Positions 40,402 to 49,689 are shown, counted from the first letter of the stretch. The stretch: 64,000 nucleotides of DNA from Hymenobacter artigasi (GCF_012275535.1 NZ_JAAVTK010000020.1:1-64000), one strand, 5' to 3'. The notes: generated by a model not told the origin, from the sequence alone. Program-made: numbers and translations.

Positions 40402-41253
40402 CTAGTACTTGTAAATCTTGTCGCCGTTGTTGCGGCGGAACTCGTCTTCGAAATATTTGGCGTCGTCGGCGTTGCGGGGCTTCACACCCATCACAATGCC
40501 ACCGTCTTTGATGCCGCTCTCGTACTCAGCAGCGTGCTCCTCGGGAATGCCCGAGCCCACCAGGGCGCCTACCAGGCCACCCGTGAGGCCACCGGCACCA
40601 GCGCCGGCCAAAGCAGCAGCCAGCGGACCGGCAATAATCAGGCCCAGGCCGGGCAGCGCTACCGAAGTACCAATTGCAGCAATTGCGCCGATGATAGCAC
40701 CAGCCGTGCCACCAATGGCCGAGCCTACGCCGGCACCTTCCATGGCTTTGTCGCCGAGGTCGGTGTGCACGGTGTCATCACCGAAGTGGGTTTTGCGGGT
40801 TTCGTCCGACATCAGCAGGTTAACGTCGTCTTTGCCATAGCCACGCGAGTGCAGGGCGCTGTAGGCCTTCTCGGCGCTGCTACGGTCGCGGAACATGCCG
40901 CTCATCGAAGAGCCATCGCGGTAAGGCTCGCCAGTTACGGCGTGGGCGGCGCTGTCGGCCGTGTTCTGCACGCCATCAACGGCGCGGCCTACTGCGGCAC
41001 CAACCGTGCCGGCCATAGCACCACCTTTAGCAGTAGCGCTGAAATCATCGCCGTCAACAGCGTTGGAAACGCTGGCTCCCGAGGAAGAAGAAACGCCCGT
41101 GCCCGAGGTAGAGCCGGTGCCCGCGTTGTAGCTGGTGCCTTCGTTGCTGAGGCCGGTGCTGTTGCCCATACCGGTACCGGTATTTTGGGTGCCGTAGTTA
41201 GAGCCTGCGCCGGTGCCAGTGTTTTGCGGGTTGTTCGAATCGTTAGTGTTCAT
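40402..41253 (-). CDS. General stress protein, YflT-like with glycine zipper
   Basis: 283 residues. The N-terminal 70 are disordered, rich in Asn, Gly, Ser and Thr (repeats of NTGTG). A heat-induced YflT-like domain follows, about 115-160 (FRDRSSAEKAYSALHSRGYG then DVNLLMSDETR). A glycine/alanine-rich hydrophobic zipper (AIGGTAGAIIGAIAAIGTSV then GAGAGGLTGGLVGALVGSG, about 185-240) could insert in a membrane. The end carries the second YflT-like strand (ESGIKDGGIVMGVKPRNADD). Such proteins are induced by stress in other bacteria; function unknown. Confidence 0.75.
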   Translation of the reverse strand: MNTNDSNNPQNTGTGAGSNYGTQNTGTGMGNSTGLSNEGTSYNAGTGSTSGTGVSSSSGASVSNAVDGDDFSATAKGGAMAGTVGAAVGRAVDGVQNTADSAAHAVTGEPYRDGSSMSGMFRDRSSAEKAYSALHSRGYGKDDVNLLMSDETRKTHFGDDTVHTDLGDKAMEGAGVGSAIGGTAGAIIGAIAAIGTSVALPGLGLIIAGPLAAALAGAGAGGLTGGLVGALVGSGIPEEHAAEYESGIKDGGIVMGVKPRNADDAKYFEDEFRRNNGDKIYKY

Positions 41254-41393
41254 GGGAAGGGAATAGAATGTGAGAAAGAAGTCCAGTCATAGCGAGCTGG
41301 ATATGTCCCTTCAACGGAGCCGCCTCAACGGGGGTTACAGCAGGCCCTAATTCTATTCATTCCGCTTTCTATACTAACTGGTGGGCACAAAAA

Positions 41394-41438
41394 AACAGTG
41401 CATTCATATGGCAAGCTGCTCATTATGAATGCACTGTT
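41394..41438. terminator. Hairpin downstream of the 122-residue protein gene
   Basis: AACAGTGCATTCAT (41394-41407) pairs perfectly with 41425-41438. It lies 26 bases past the minus-strand stop at 41464 and is followed by a run of seven T on that strand. Confidence 0.7.
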
Positions 41439-41463
41439 ATGAAATTACTTTCTTTCAAACAAC

Positions 41464-41832
41464 TCAGGAAAATTTCTGAAAATTTTCTTCATCGCCCCAG
41501 AAATCCCGGCAGTCACGGATGAGGCCTTTGAGAAAATCCTCATCCTGTTTGAGGCTGCGCCACTCGCCCATTCCCATTTTTTCGCACAGCTTATAAAAGT
41601 TGTCGCCCTGGCCTTTTGAGCCCTGCACTTTCACCAACGCACTGAGCGGGGGACGGCCGGCCTCGTGTTCAGCGGTGGATATTTCGGCCAACATTTCGTT
41701 GAGTCGTGATTTTTCGTGCGAAATTTCCAGGTTGAGCCCCAATTCGGCTTCCTGTACCAGCGTGAGGTAGCTCACGGTACCGGTTTGCACCCGGGAATAG
41801 CGAATTAAATACTTGCGAATACGACCAATCAT
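41464..41832 (-). CDS. Uncharacterised 122-residue protein
   Basis: No family is recognised. It is soluble, helical and charged, with LEISHEKSRLNEMLAEISTA and a C-terminal FLKGLIRDCRDFWGDEENFQ. The ATG at 41832 starts MIGRIRKYLIRY; a longer frame to 41958 is not protein-like. It stands alone. Confidence 0.55.
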   Translation of the reverse strand: MIGRIRKYLIRYSRVQTGTVSYLTLVQEAELGLNLEISHEKSRLNEMLAEISTAEHEAGRPPLSALVKVQGSKGQGDNFYKLCEKMGMGEWRSLKQDEDFLKGLIRDCRDFWGDEENFQKFS

Positions 41833-42009
41833 GGCAGGGTTACAAATGAACAAAAAACCGTTTTGGGGCTGAAAATTAGTGATTTTTAACTGCCGAACGC
41901 AATGTACCGGTTGCAGCTTTGTCAGTAATCCACAGTCTTGCGGCTTTGTGCATGCCACAATCGTTCCTAAAATTCTATAGCGCCCCTTTTTAATGCCAGA
42001 AAGGGTGTT

Positions 42010-42047
42010 TTATCCACCTGAATCTTGTGTAAAATTCAGGTGGATAA
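42010..42047. other. Perfect hairpin with DnaA-box-like words
   Basis: TTATCCACCTGAAT (42010-42023) pairs perfectly with 42034-42047. TTATCCACC differs by one base from the DnaA box TTATCCACA and appears in both orientations. TGTGTAAAA in the loop is a further degenerate DnaA box. The flank up to 42090 is AT-rich. It may simply be a terminator of the proline dehydrogenase gene. Confidence 0.45.
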
Positions 42048-42091
42048 CTTACAGAATTATTGCTTTTTATATCTTCAGATTTCCTTCAGAA

Positions 42092-43291
42092 TTAATGCCT
42101 TTTGCGGCGGCGAATTTCTTTTTGAATCAGCAAAAACTCCCGGCTGCTCTGGCCGGCGATGGCTGTGTTTTCATCGGCGCGGCGCAGTAGGTAGGGCATC
42201 ACGGCGGCTACGGGGCCGTAGGGTAAGTATTTGGCCGTGTTGTAGCCAGCATTGGCCAGGTTGTAGGTGAGGTTGTCGCTCATGCCATAGAGCTGGGCAA
42301 ACCACACGCGCGGGTCGTTGGGCGCAAGGTGGGCCTGTTGCATGAGCTGGGTGAGCAGCAGCGAGCTAGCCTCGTTGTGCGTGCCGGCGCAAATGCTGAT
42401 GCGGTCAACGTGCTCGATGCAATAGCGCAGGGACTCGTCGTAGAGGTCGTCGGTGGCCTGCTTGGTGGGGTTGATGGGGTTTTGCTGGCCGCGCTGTTTG
42501 GCTACGCGGGCCTCCTTTTCCATGTAGGCACCGCGCACCAGCTTGGCCCCGATGTAGTAGCCGGCTTCGGCCGCCACGTCGTGGGCGGCCTGCAGGGCTT
42601 CGAGGCGGTCGTGTCGGTAGAGCTGGTACGTATTCCACACAATGGCCGTCGAGCGGTTGTACTTGGCCATCATGTCATAAGCCAGCAGGTCGATGGTGTG
42701 CTGAAACCAGCTTTCTTCGGCATCCACAAACAGGCGCACGCCGTGCTGATGGGCGCGGGCGCACAGGGCCTCCACGCGGGCTACGGCCCGGGCGTGGGCC
42801 GTTTCCTCGGTGGCGGTGAGGAGCTGGCCGGCCTGGATTTTTTCGAGAATGGCCACGTTGGCCACACCGGTTACTTTAAAGACGGAGAACGGGATGTGGG
42901 CCGAGCGATGGGCCTCGTCGATGGTGGCCAGAATTTCATCGCGGGTGCGGTCGTAGCTCTGGTCGCTGCCTTCGCCTTCCACCGAGTAGTCGAGGATGGT
43001 GCCGATGTTGTATTTGCCCAGCTCGGCCGTCACGGGGCGGCATTCGGCAATGGTTTCGCCGCCGCAAAACTGCTCGAAAATGCTGTGCTTGATGAGGAAC
43101 TTCGTGCCGGGCAGATTCCACTTCAGGGCCGCTTTCATGAGGCCGCTGCCGGTTTTTACGAGGCTGCCGTTGTTCATGGCCGCGAACAAGGCATACACCT
43201 TGCGCAGCTGCGCATCGGACTTGGACGCGAAGGCTACGCGGGTGTCTTCGAAGGAAACGGGCGGGGCCAGAGTAGGGGGGGCAATAGACAT
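42092..43291 (-). CDS. Proline dehydrogenase family protein
   Basis: FAD enzyme converting proline to pyrroline-5-carboxylate at the inner membrane face. The 399-residue monofunctional barrel has LFVDAEESWFQHTIDLL near 190, YYIGAKLVRGAYMEKE near 250 and the C-terminal YGMSDNLTYNLANAGYNTAK and YLPYG, all typical. No P5C dehydrogenase is nearby. The ATG at 43291 was chosen (MSIAPPTL). It is divergent from the DAHP synthase gene. Confidence 0.92.
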   Translation of the reverse strand: MSIAPPTLAPPVSFEDTRVAFASKSDAQLRKVYALFAAMNNGSLVKTGSGLMKAALKWNLPGTKFLIKHSIFEQFCGGETIAECRPVTAELGKYNIGTILDYSVEGEGSDQSYDRTRDEILATIDEAHRSAHIPFSVFKVTGVANVAILEKIQAGQLLTATEETAHARAVARVEALCARAHQHGVRLFVDAEESWFQHTIDLLAYDMMAKYNRSTAIVWNTYQLYRHDRLEALQAAHDVAAEAGYYIGAKLVRGAYMEKEARVAKQRGQQNPINPTKQATDDLYDESLRYCIEHVDRISICAGTHNEASSLLLTQLMQQAHLAPNDPRVWFAQLYGMSDNLTYNLANAGYNTAKYLPYGPVAAVMPYLLRRADENTAIAGQSSREFLLIQKEIRRRKRH

Positions 43292-43377
43292 AAGCTGCAA
43301 CTAAAACACGTGGGAATTGGGCCGGATGAGAACAGGGCGCGAAGGTAGAAGGTAAACAACGTTTCGGGGAAACGAGT

Positions 43378-43385
43378 TACGTTTG
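43378..43385 (+). promoter_or_regulatory. -7 element of the DAHP synthase gene
   Basis: TACGTTTG matches TAnnTTTG exactly, 54 bases before the ATG at 43440. Confidence 0.6.
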
Positions 43386-43439
43386 CCGGGCTTTTCGGCG
43401 GCTGATTGGCCGTTGGCTATTATTTGTCCCTTTCGCAGA

Positions 43440-44567
43440 ATGCTCCCCGCTACTGATACGTATTTCACCCGCTTGCTGGCCCAGAAAGGCCAGCCTATTA
43501 TCATCGCCGGTCCCTGCTCGGCCGAAACCGAGGAACAGGTGCTGGCCACGGCCCACGGCCTGAAGGCATTGGGGAAGATTGATTTGTTCCGGGCCGGCAT
43601 CTGGAAGCCGCGCACGCGGCCAGGCTCGTTTGAGGGAATGGGCGCGGTGGCGCTGCCCTGGCTGCAGCGCGTGAAGGCCGAAACCGGCATCCCGACGGCC
43701 ATTGAAGTGGCCACCCCGCGCCACGTAGAAGACGCCCTGCGCCACGGCATCGACGTGCTCTGGATTGGGGCCCGCACTACCGTGAATCCCTTCGCCGTGC
43801 AGGAGCTGGCCGATGCGCTGGCCGGTACCGGCGTGCCCGTGATGGTGAAAAACCCGGTGAACCCCGATGTGGCCCTCTGGGCCGGTGCGCTGGAACGCCT
43901 GGAGCGGTCCGGAATTACGGATTTGGCGGCTATCCACCGGGGTTTCAGCATGTTTGCGCCCAGCCGCTACCGCAACGCACCCACCTGGATTTTGCCTATT
44001 GAGCTGAAAACGCGGTTTCCGCACATCCCGCTCATCTGCGACCCCAGCCACATTGGCGGCCGGCGCGACCTGCTGCTGCCCATCTCCCAGAAGGCCCTCG
44101 ACCTCGACTACGATGGCCTTATCATCGAAACCCACCCCGACCCCGACCACGCCTTGAGCGACGCCGAGCAGCAGGTGACCCCGCAGCGCCTGGGCGAAAT
44201 CCTGAATGAGCTGAAGTACCGCTACCGCTCCAGCGACAATGCCGAGTACCTGAACAAAGCAGAAGAGCTGCGCCAGAAAATGGACGAGGCCGACCGCGAA
44301 ATCGTGGAAGCCCTGGCCCGCCGCATGGCCCTGGTGGAGGAACTGGCCGAATACAAGAAGGAAAACAACGTGAAAATCCTGCAATTCGACCGCTGGCAGG
44401 AAATCTTCAATACCCGCACCGAATGGGCCACTAAACTGAACGTGAACGACAAGTTCGTGGCCGAGCTCTACAAGCTCATTCACATCGAAAGCATCCGCAA
44501 ACAAACCGAAGTGCTCAACGGCCGCCCGCAGGTGGACGGCGTGGAACACCTCGGGCCGGGACTGTAA
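43440..44567 (+). CDS. DAHP synthase / chorismate mutase, bifunctional
   Basis: Carries the first step of the shikimate pathway (erythrose-4-phosphate plus phosphoenolpyruvate) and the chorismate-to-prephenate step. The 375-residue product has an N-terminal DAHP synthase barrel, about 1-260 (IIIAGPCSAETEEQ, FRAGIWKPRTRPGSFEG, CDPSHIGGRRDLL). A C-terminal AroQ-type chorismate mutase domain, about 275-350, follows (LRQKMDEADREIVEALARRM). This fusion is common in Bacteroidota and lets the mutase domain mediate feedback control. The start is the ATG at 43440. It is the first of three aromatic pathway genes here. Confidence 0.93.
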   Translation: MLPATDTYFTRLLAQKGQPIIIAGPCSAETEEQVLATAHGLKALGKIDLFRAGIWKPRTRPGSFEGMGAVALPWLQRVKAETGIPTAIEVATPRHVEDALRHGIDVLWIGARTTVNPFAVQELADALAGTGVPVMVKNPVNPDVALWAGALERLERSGITDLAAIHRGFSMFAPSRYRNAPTWILPIELKTRFPHIPLICDPSHIGGRRDLLLPISQKALDLDYDGLIIETHPDPDHALSDAEQQVTPQRLGEILNELKYRYRSSDNAEYLNKAEELRQKMDEADREIVEALARRMALVEELAEYKKENNVKILQFDRWQEIFNTRTEWATKLNVNDKFVAELYKLIHIESIRKQTEVLNGRPQVDGVEHLGPGL

Positions 44568-44608
44568 CGGAGAGCAAAGCAGATTTCTCCTTCAATGTGT
44601 CACAACTA

Positions 44609-45067
44609 TCACCAATACAAGCTATTTGAACCCAGTATCCGGCGTTGATAAGTCGCGCTGGGGCCATCATATGCATCAATGGCGAGAACCAGCGTATTGG
44701 CATCAACCCGCACGGTTTGCAATACCTGCGTATTACCAGGGTCGGTTACTAAGTAGGTTTCAAGTTGCTGAGTGAGCATGGATTGACGTTTCACCAGCGA
44801 ATACGGCGTGGTATTCACCACTGTGCCGTTGAGCAGCATGGTCAACTGCCCGGCAGCGGTGAAAACAAGTTTGAGCCGCTGGGCTGGGTCAGCCGGACTG
44901 GTTCGCCCTGTCATTCCATTGGTCGAAGTTGTCTGCTGCCACTGGCCTACCAACAGCTGTTCCGGAGTAGATGCCGTAGTGGGAGTTGCCGTGTCTTTCG
45001 AGCAGGCAGAAAGGCCAGCCAGGCTTAACAGCAGGGCCGTGGCAAGCGTGTGGATGGAGTGATGCAT
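44609..45067 (-). CDS. Lipoprotein with lipocalin-like domain
   Basis: 152 residues with a lipoprotein signal (lipobox LSAC). The mature part begins LLVGQWQQTTSTNG and ends YQRRILGSNS, a pattern of beta strands like the small lipocalin-like lipoproteins of Bacteroidota. Role unknown. It converges on the DAHP synthase gene and is divergent from aroB. Confidence 0.65.
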   Translation of the reverse strand: MHHSIHTLATALLLSLAGLSACSKDTATPTTASTPEQLLVGQWQQTTSTNGMTGRTSPADPAQRLKLVFTAAGQLTMLLNGTVVNTTPYSLVKRQSMLTQQLETYLVTDPGNTQVLQTVRVDANTLVLAIDAYDGPSATYQRRILGSNSLYW

Positions 45068-45167
45068 ACTGCCGAAAATAAGGATTAAACAACGGTGTAC
45101 ATTTTTGACCGGTTCGCCTAACGAATGGTTGCACCGGCTCACAACTTTTTGTGCCGACTTTTGCCCC

Positions 45168-46208
45168 ATGGATAATTCCGTCATCATTGGCCCCGAGGCC
45201 CTGCCCGCGCTGGCCGAACTACTGTATCGCCCGGCCGTGAGCCAGGTATTTGTACTGGCCGACAGCAATACCGCCCGCTTGTGCCTGCCGCTGCTGGAAC
45301 CGCACCTGCCGGTCGATTATAAGCTCATCGAAATACCCGCCGGTGAAGAGTATAAAACCCTGGCCAGCTGCGATACCGTGTGGAGCATGCTCACGGAGCA
45401 GCGCGCCGACCGCTTCGCCGTACTGGTGAACCTGGGCGGTGGCGTGGTCACCGATTTGGGCGGCTTCGCGGCGGCACTGTACAAGCGCGGCATCCGGTTC
45501 GTGCAGGTGCCCACCACGCTGCTGGCGCAGGTAGATGCCAGCGTGGGCGGCAAAACCGGCGTCGATTTCCAGGGCTATAAGAACCAGTTGGGCGTGTTTC
45601 AGGCCCCGGCCGGCGTTTTCGTTGAGCCAAAATTCCTGCAAACCCTCGACCCGCGCCAGCTTAAATCCGGCTACGCCGAAGTGCTCAAGCACTGGCTCAT
45701 TGCCGATGCCGAAGCCTTCGACACCAACCGCCGCCTGGGCTGGCTCACCGATGACTGGACCCCCATCATCCGCGAGTCGGTGGCCCTCAAGCAGCGCATC
45801 GTGGCCCAGGACCCGCTCGAAGCCGGCCCGCGCAAGCTGCTCAATTTCGGCCACACCGTGGGCCACGCCCTCGAAAGCTACCTGCTCACGCAGCCCGGCC
45901 GCGAGGCCCTGCACGGCGAGGCCGTGGCCGCCGGTATTGTCTGTGAAAGCTGGCTATCGATGCAGCACGGCCTGCTGGGTGCGGACGCGCTGGACAAAAT
46001 CGAAACCTTCGTGTTCTCGGTATTCGATAAAATTGATTTCGTGAGCCTCGAAACCGAAGCCATTGCCGACTTTGCCCGGCAGGACAAGAAAAACACCGGG
46101 GCCACCATCAACTGCACGCTGCTCGAAGGCATCGGCCACGGCGTGTATGACCAGCCGGTGACGGTGGCCGAAATCGCCGAGTCGCTGCGGTACTACAACC
46201 GGCTGTAA
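45168..46208 (+). CDS. aroB: 3-dehydroquinate synthase
   Basis: Converts DAHP to 3-dehydroquinate with NAD and a divalent metal. The 346-residue product has GGGVVTDLGGFAAALYKRG near 89-107, PTTLLAQVDASVGGKTGVD near 114-132, KSGYAEVLKHWLI near 167, and the metal histidines in LNFGHTVGHALES near 226. The ATG at 45168 lies only five bases after a GACTTTTG word, an imperfect -7 element, so a near-leaderless start is possible. aroA follows after an inverted repeat. Confidence 0.95.
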   Translation: MDNSVIIGPEALPALAELLYRPAVSQVFVLADSNTARLCLPLLEPHLPVDYKLIEIPAGEEYKTLASCDTVWSMLTEQRADRFAVLVNLGGGVVTDLGGFAAALYKRGIRFVQVPTTLLAQVDASVGGKTGVDFQGYKNQLGVFQAPAGVFVEPKFLQTLDPRQLKSGYAEVLKHWLIADAEAFDTNRRLGWLTDDWTPIIRESVALKQRIVAQDPLEAGPRKLLNFGHTVGHALESYLLTQPGREALHGEAVAAGIVCESWLSMQHGLLGADALDKIETFVFSVFDKIDFVSLETEAIADFARQDKKNTGATINCTLLEGIGHGVYDQPVTVAEIAESLRYYNRL

Positions 46209-46210
46209 TT

Positions 46211-46350
46211 GTGAGGTAAGCTTTAGCTTGCCGTCTTATCATATCAAGTAGTCAGACAGAAATCAATTGACTGATTTTTAGGTGGATGAAATCTGATTGC
46301 TGACTACCTGCTTACCAATGCTACCCACGGCAAGCTAAAGCTTACCGCAC
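46211..46350. repeat. Family B inverted repeat, copy 2 (aroB-aroA)
   Basis: Arms 46211-46234 and 46327-46350 pair with one mismatch, and the interior has a second pair (GTAGTCAG with CTGACTAC). It starts two bases after the aroB stop and ends seven bases before the aroA ATG. Confidence 0.92.
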
Positions 46351-46357
46351 AATCCTT

Positions 46358-47602
46358 ATGCACCTATCCTGGCCCGGCGGGCCGCTACGCGGCACCGCCC
46401 AACTCCCGGCTTCTAAAAGCGAAGCCAATCGCGCCCTCATCCTGCAAGCGTTGGCGGGCGGCGGCACCCTCGGCAACCTTTCCGATGCCAACGACACCCA
46501 ACTGATGCTGCGCCTGCTGGCTGCCGCGCCCGGCACCACTGAGCTCAGCGCCGAAGATGCCGGCACGGTCATGCGCTTTCTTACGGCGTACCTGACGGTT
46601 ACGAATTGGCGCGGCCGCCTCACCGGCACCGCCCGCATGCAGGAGCGGCCCATTGCCGTGCTCGTGGATGCGCTGCGCCAGGCCGGAGCCAGCATCAACT
46701 ACCTGAATAATGACGGCTATCCACCGCTGGAAATCGCCGGTTTTGCGGCGGCTCCCGAAACGACGGAACCTACCGAGTTATCCGTGCGCGGTGACATCAG
46801 CAGCCAGTACATTTCGGCACTGCTGATGGTGGGGCCGCGCCTGCCCGGCGGCCTGCGCCTCACGCTCACCGGCCACATTGGCTCGCGTCCATACATCAAC
46901 ATGACCGTGGCGCTGATGCAGCGCTTCGGGGCCGATTACTCGGCCACCGGGGACGTGCTCACGGTGCGCCCCGGGCAGTATCGGCCCACCGATTACACGA
47001 TTGAGTCGGACTGGTCGGCGGCCAGCTACTGGTACTCGTTCGTGGCGCTGGCCCCGGCGGGCTCCGAGATAACGCTGCCCGGCCTGCGCCGTGAGTCGCT
47101 GCAGGGCGACCAAGCCATTGTCGGAATGATGACGCAATTCGGGGTTGAAACGACGTTCCTGCCCGATGGTGTGCACCTGCGCCAGATGCCCCTCGCCGCC
47201 CAGACCGGAATTCAAACCCTCGATTTCACCGACTGCCCCGACCTTGCCCAGACCGTGGCCGTGGTAGCCGCCGCCCTCAACCGGCCCGTGGACATGACCG
47301 GCCTCGAAAGCCTGCGCATCAAGGAAACCGACCGCATTGCGGCCCTGCAAACCGAACTGGCCAAATTTGGCGGCGACCTGCGCGACCTCGGCGAAGGTCG
47401 CTTCCGAGCCGAATCCCGGGAGTTTGGCGTGAGCGGCCAGCTGGTGGCCACCTATCACGACCACCGCATGGCCATGGCCTTCGCGCCGCTGGCCCTGCGC
47501 GGGGCCCTCCGCATGGAAGCCCCCACGGTAGTGCGCAAGTCCTACCCGCAATTCTGGAAAGAACTGTCTAAAAGCGGCTTCGTTGTTACGGAAGCTGAGT
47601 AA
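46358..47602 (+). CDS. aroA: 3-phosphoshikimate 1-carboxyvinyltransferase
   Basis: EPSP synthase of the shikimate pathway. The 414-residue product has LPASKSEANRALILQAL near 17-33, DAGTVMRFLTAYL near 66, GDISSQYISALLM, DWSAASYWYSFVAL, and LRIKETDRIAAL near 324. The C-terminal DHRMAMAFAPLAL is also present. Its 3' end overlaps the convergent binding-protein gene by 17 bases. Confidence 0.95.
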   Translation: MHLSWPGGPLRGTAQLPASKSEANRALILQALAGGGTLGNLSDANDTQLMLRLLAAAPGTTELSAEDAGTVMRFLTAYLTVTNWRGRLTGTARMQERPIAVLVDALRQAGASINYLNNDGYPPLEIAGFAAAPETTEPTELSVRGDISSQYISALLMVGPRLPGGLRLTLTGHIGSRPYINMTVALMQRFGADYSATGDVLTVRPGQYRPTDYTIESDWSAASYWYSFVALAPAGSEITLPGLRRESLQGDQAIVGMMTQFGVETTFLPDGVHLRQMPLAAQTGIQTLDFTDCPDLAQTVAVVAAALNRPVDMTGLESLRIKETDRIAALQTELAKFGGDLRDLGEGRFRAESREFGVSGQLVATYHDHRMAMAFAPLALRGALRMEAPTVVRKSYPQFWKELSKSGFVVTEAE

Positions 47603-48398
47603 AATAGGCGGCCGATTTCAGCAAGCGGCTGCCATACCAGCTGAATAATTCGCCGTCAACTATCTCAATCTTCGCGGCGGGGCATAGCTGCTGAAATTCA
47701 GCCGCATGCTTCGCCGCGAAAGGGTAGGGTTCCGACGAAAGGAAAATGCGCTGCGGAGCTGCCTGCGCTAGCTGCTCCGCGCTAATTTCAGGATAGCGGC
47801 CCAGCCCGGCGAAGGCGTTGGTGAAGCCCGCCTGGTGCAGCATGTCGTCGATAAAAGTGCCCGTGGCAGCCACCATGTAGGGTTTGCGCCAGATGAAATA
47901 GGCAACGGAAATGGGCGCGGCCGCAGAAGCGTCGGGAGTAGCCAAAGCGGTAAAAGATGCTGCAATGGTTTCGGCCATTATTGCGGCTTTCTCCTTCGCG
48001 CCGACAATAAGACCGACGCGCCGAATCATGTCCAGCGCCTCGGCCAGATTGCTGATATCGCTCAGCCAGACCGGGTATCTTGCGGCTAATTGCTCTATTC
48101 CCTCCCGGTAATTCTCTTCTTTGTTGCCGATAATTAAATCGGGTTTCAGCGTGGCTATCTTCTCAAAAGCGAAATTTTTGGTGCCGCCAACAACGCTGGC
48201 ACTCGTGCGCGCCTCGGCCGGATGGATGCAGAATTTGGTTACGCCCACCACTTTCGCACCCAGCCCCAAATCAAAGAGCAATTCCGTTTGCGAGGGCACC
48301 AGCGACACAATGCGCTGCGGCGGAAACGGCACCGCCACGCGCCGGCCCATCTGGTCGGTCACGTTAAGGGGCAGCGAGGGAATGGTTGGCAGGTCCAT
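47586..48398 (-). CDS. Helical-backbone metal/cobalamin-type binding protein
   Basis: A 270-residue protein of the BtuF/FhuD class: QRIVSLVPSQTELLFDLGLG near 28-47, VVGVTKFCIHP, KPDLIIGNKEENYREGIEQL, then a long linker helix and a second lobe (VAATGTFIDDMLHQAGFTNA). There is no signal peptide or lipobox, so it is probably cytoplasmic, unlike classic BtuF; such forms are seen in Bacteroidota. Ligand unknown. Confidence 0.82.
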   Translation of the reverse strand: MDLPTIPSLPLNVTDQMGRRVAVPFPPQRIVSLVPSQTELLFDLGLGAKVVGVTKFCIHPAEARTSASVVGGTKNFAFEKIATLKPDLIIGNKEENYREGIEQLAARYPVWLSDISNLAEALDMIRRVGLIVGAKEKAAIMAETIAASFTALATPDASAAAPISVAYFIWRKPYMVAATGTFIDDMLHQAGFTNAFAGLGRYPEISAEQLAQAAPQRIFLSSEPYPFAAKHAAEFQQLCPAAKIEIVDGELFSWYGSRLLKSAAYFTQLP

Positions 48399-48407
48399 AT
48401 AAAAATA

Positions 48408-48489
48408 GTCATCCTGAGCTTGCGAAGGACCTTATTACGTTGAGGCACTCGCTCAGCCGTGATAAGGTCCTTCGCAAGCTCAGGATGAC
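48408..48489. repeat. Family A inverted repeat, copy 5
   Basis: Arms 48408-48439 and 48458-48489 pair with one mismatch (CTGAGCTTGCGAAGGACC). It ends nine bases before the start of the binding-protein gene and lies after the M42 peptidase stop. Confidence 0.92.
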
Positions 48490-48508
48490 AGACCGTTAGT
48501 TAAACGCC

Positions 48509-49579
48509 TTAGTTGAAATACCGAAAGTCCTGCCCGTCCTCGATGCGCAGCAGCGTCTCGTAAATCAGGCGCGTCACGCTGTCCACGTCGTCCTTGTGCA
48601 CGGTTTCGACGGTGGTATGCATGTACTTGAGGGGCAGTGAAATAAGGGCCGAAGCCACGCCCGAGCCGGAGTAGGCAAAGGCATCTGTGTCGGTGCCGGT
48701 GGCGCGGGTGGCGGCGGCGCGCTGGAACGGAATTTCCGAGGCCTTGGCGGTGTCGATGATGAGGTCGCGCAGGTTGTTTTGCACGGCCGGGCCATAGGTA
48801 ATCACCGGGCCTTTGCCGCAGCTGATGTCGCCGGCCGTCTTCTTCTCATACATCGGCGACTGGCTGTCGTGCGTCACATCGGTGATGATGGCCACGTCAG
48901 GCTGGATGCGGTGGGCCACCATCTCGGCTCCGCGCAGGCCAATTTCCTCCTGCACTGCGTTCACAATGTAGAGGCCGAAGGGGAGGGTCTTGTTGTTCTC
49001 CTTCAGCATGCGGGCCACCTCGGCAATCATGAAGCCGCCCACGCGGTTGTCGAGCGCCCGGCCCACGTAAAACTTGCCGTTCAGCACCGTGAACTCGTCC
49101 TCAAACGTCACGACAGAACCCACGTGGATGCCCATTTCGGCCACCTCGTCGGCACTGCTCGCGCCGCAGTCCAGAAACACGGTTTCAATGGTGGGCGCCT
49201 TGTCCTGCTCTACCTTACGCACGTGGATGGCAGGCCAGCCGAAAATGCCCTTCACAATGCCCTTTTCGCCGAAGATATTGACACGCTTACTCGGAGCCAC
49301 CAACGGGTCCGAGCCGCCGTTGCGGCGCAGGTAGAGGTAGCCTTCCTTGGTGATGTAATTCACGAAGTAGGAAATCTCATCGGCGTGCGCTTCGATGACG
49401 ACTTTATACTTGGCATCGGGGTTAATGACGCCCACCACCGTGCCGTAGGTATCCACGAAATACTCGTCGATATACGGCTTGATGTACTCCAGCCACAGTT
49501 TCTGGCCTTCTTTTTCGAAGCCGGTGGGGGAGGGGTTGTTGAGGTAGCTTTGGAGGAATTCGAACGATTCGGGACGCAT
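48509..49579 (-). CDS. M42 family metallopeptidase
   Basis: A 356-residue glutamyl aminopeptidase/endoglucanase-like (M42) enzyme that probably trims peptides as a large cytoplasmic oligomer. Metal and catalytic residues are present: His65 and Asp67 in EAHADE, Asp177 in ALDNRVGG, Glu211-Glu212 in QEEIG, Asp234 in ITDVTHDS, and a late His in KYMHTTVET. The ATG at 49579 was chosen; the longer frame to 49618 translates a family A repeat arm (IRFFAALRMTD). Confidence 0.92.
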   Translation of the reverse strand: MRPESFEFLQSYLNNPSPTGFEKEGQKLWLEYIKPYIDEYFVDTYGTVVGVINPDAKYKVVIEAHADEISYFVNYITKEGYLYLRRNGGSDPLVAPSKRVNIFGEKGIVKGIFGWPAIHVRKVEQDKAPTIETVFLDCGASSADEVAEMGIHVGSVVTFEDEFTVLNGKFYVGRALDNRVGGFMIAEVARMLKENNKTLPFGLYIVNAVQEEIGLRGAEMVAHRIQPDVAIITDVTHDSQSPMYEKKTAGDISCGKGPVITYGPAVQNNLRDLIIDTAKASEIPFQRAAATRATGTDTDAFAYSGSGVASALISLPLKYMHTTVETVHKDDVDSVTRLIYETLLRIEDGQDFRYFN

Positions 49580-49585
49580 GTTATC

Positions 49586-49689
49586 TGTCATTCTGAGCGC
49601 AGCGAAGAATCTTATCACTTCTACGCCGTCTAAAAAGCTAAATCTAACGAAAGCAGCCGTGATAAGATGCTTCCTTCGTCAGCATGACA
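49586..49689. repeat. Family A inverted repeat, copy 6 (decayed)
   Basis: Left arm 49586-49618 and right arm 49659-49689 pair with gaps and mismatches. It fills the space between the M42 peptidase start and the carboxylase stop. Confidence 0.8.

Noticed and set aside
49579..49618. N-terminal extension IRFFAALRMTD of the M42 peptidase
   Set aside because: It is the translation of a family A repeat arm, not protein sequence; the family start is at 49579.
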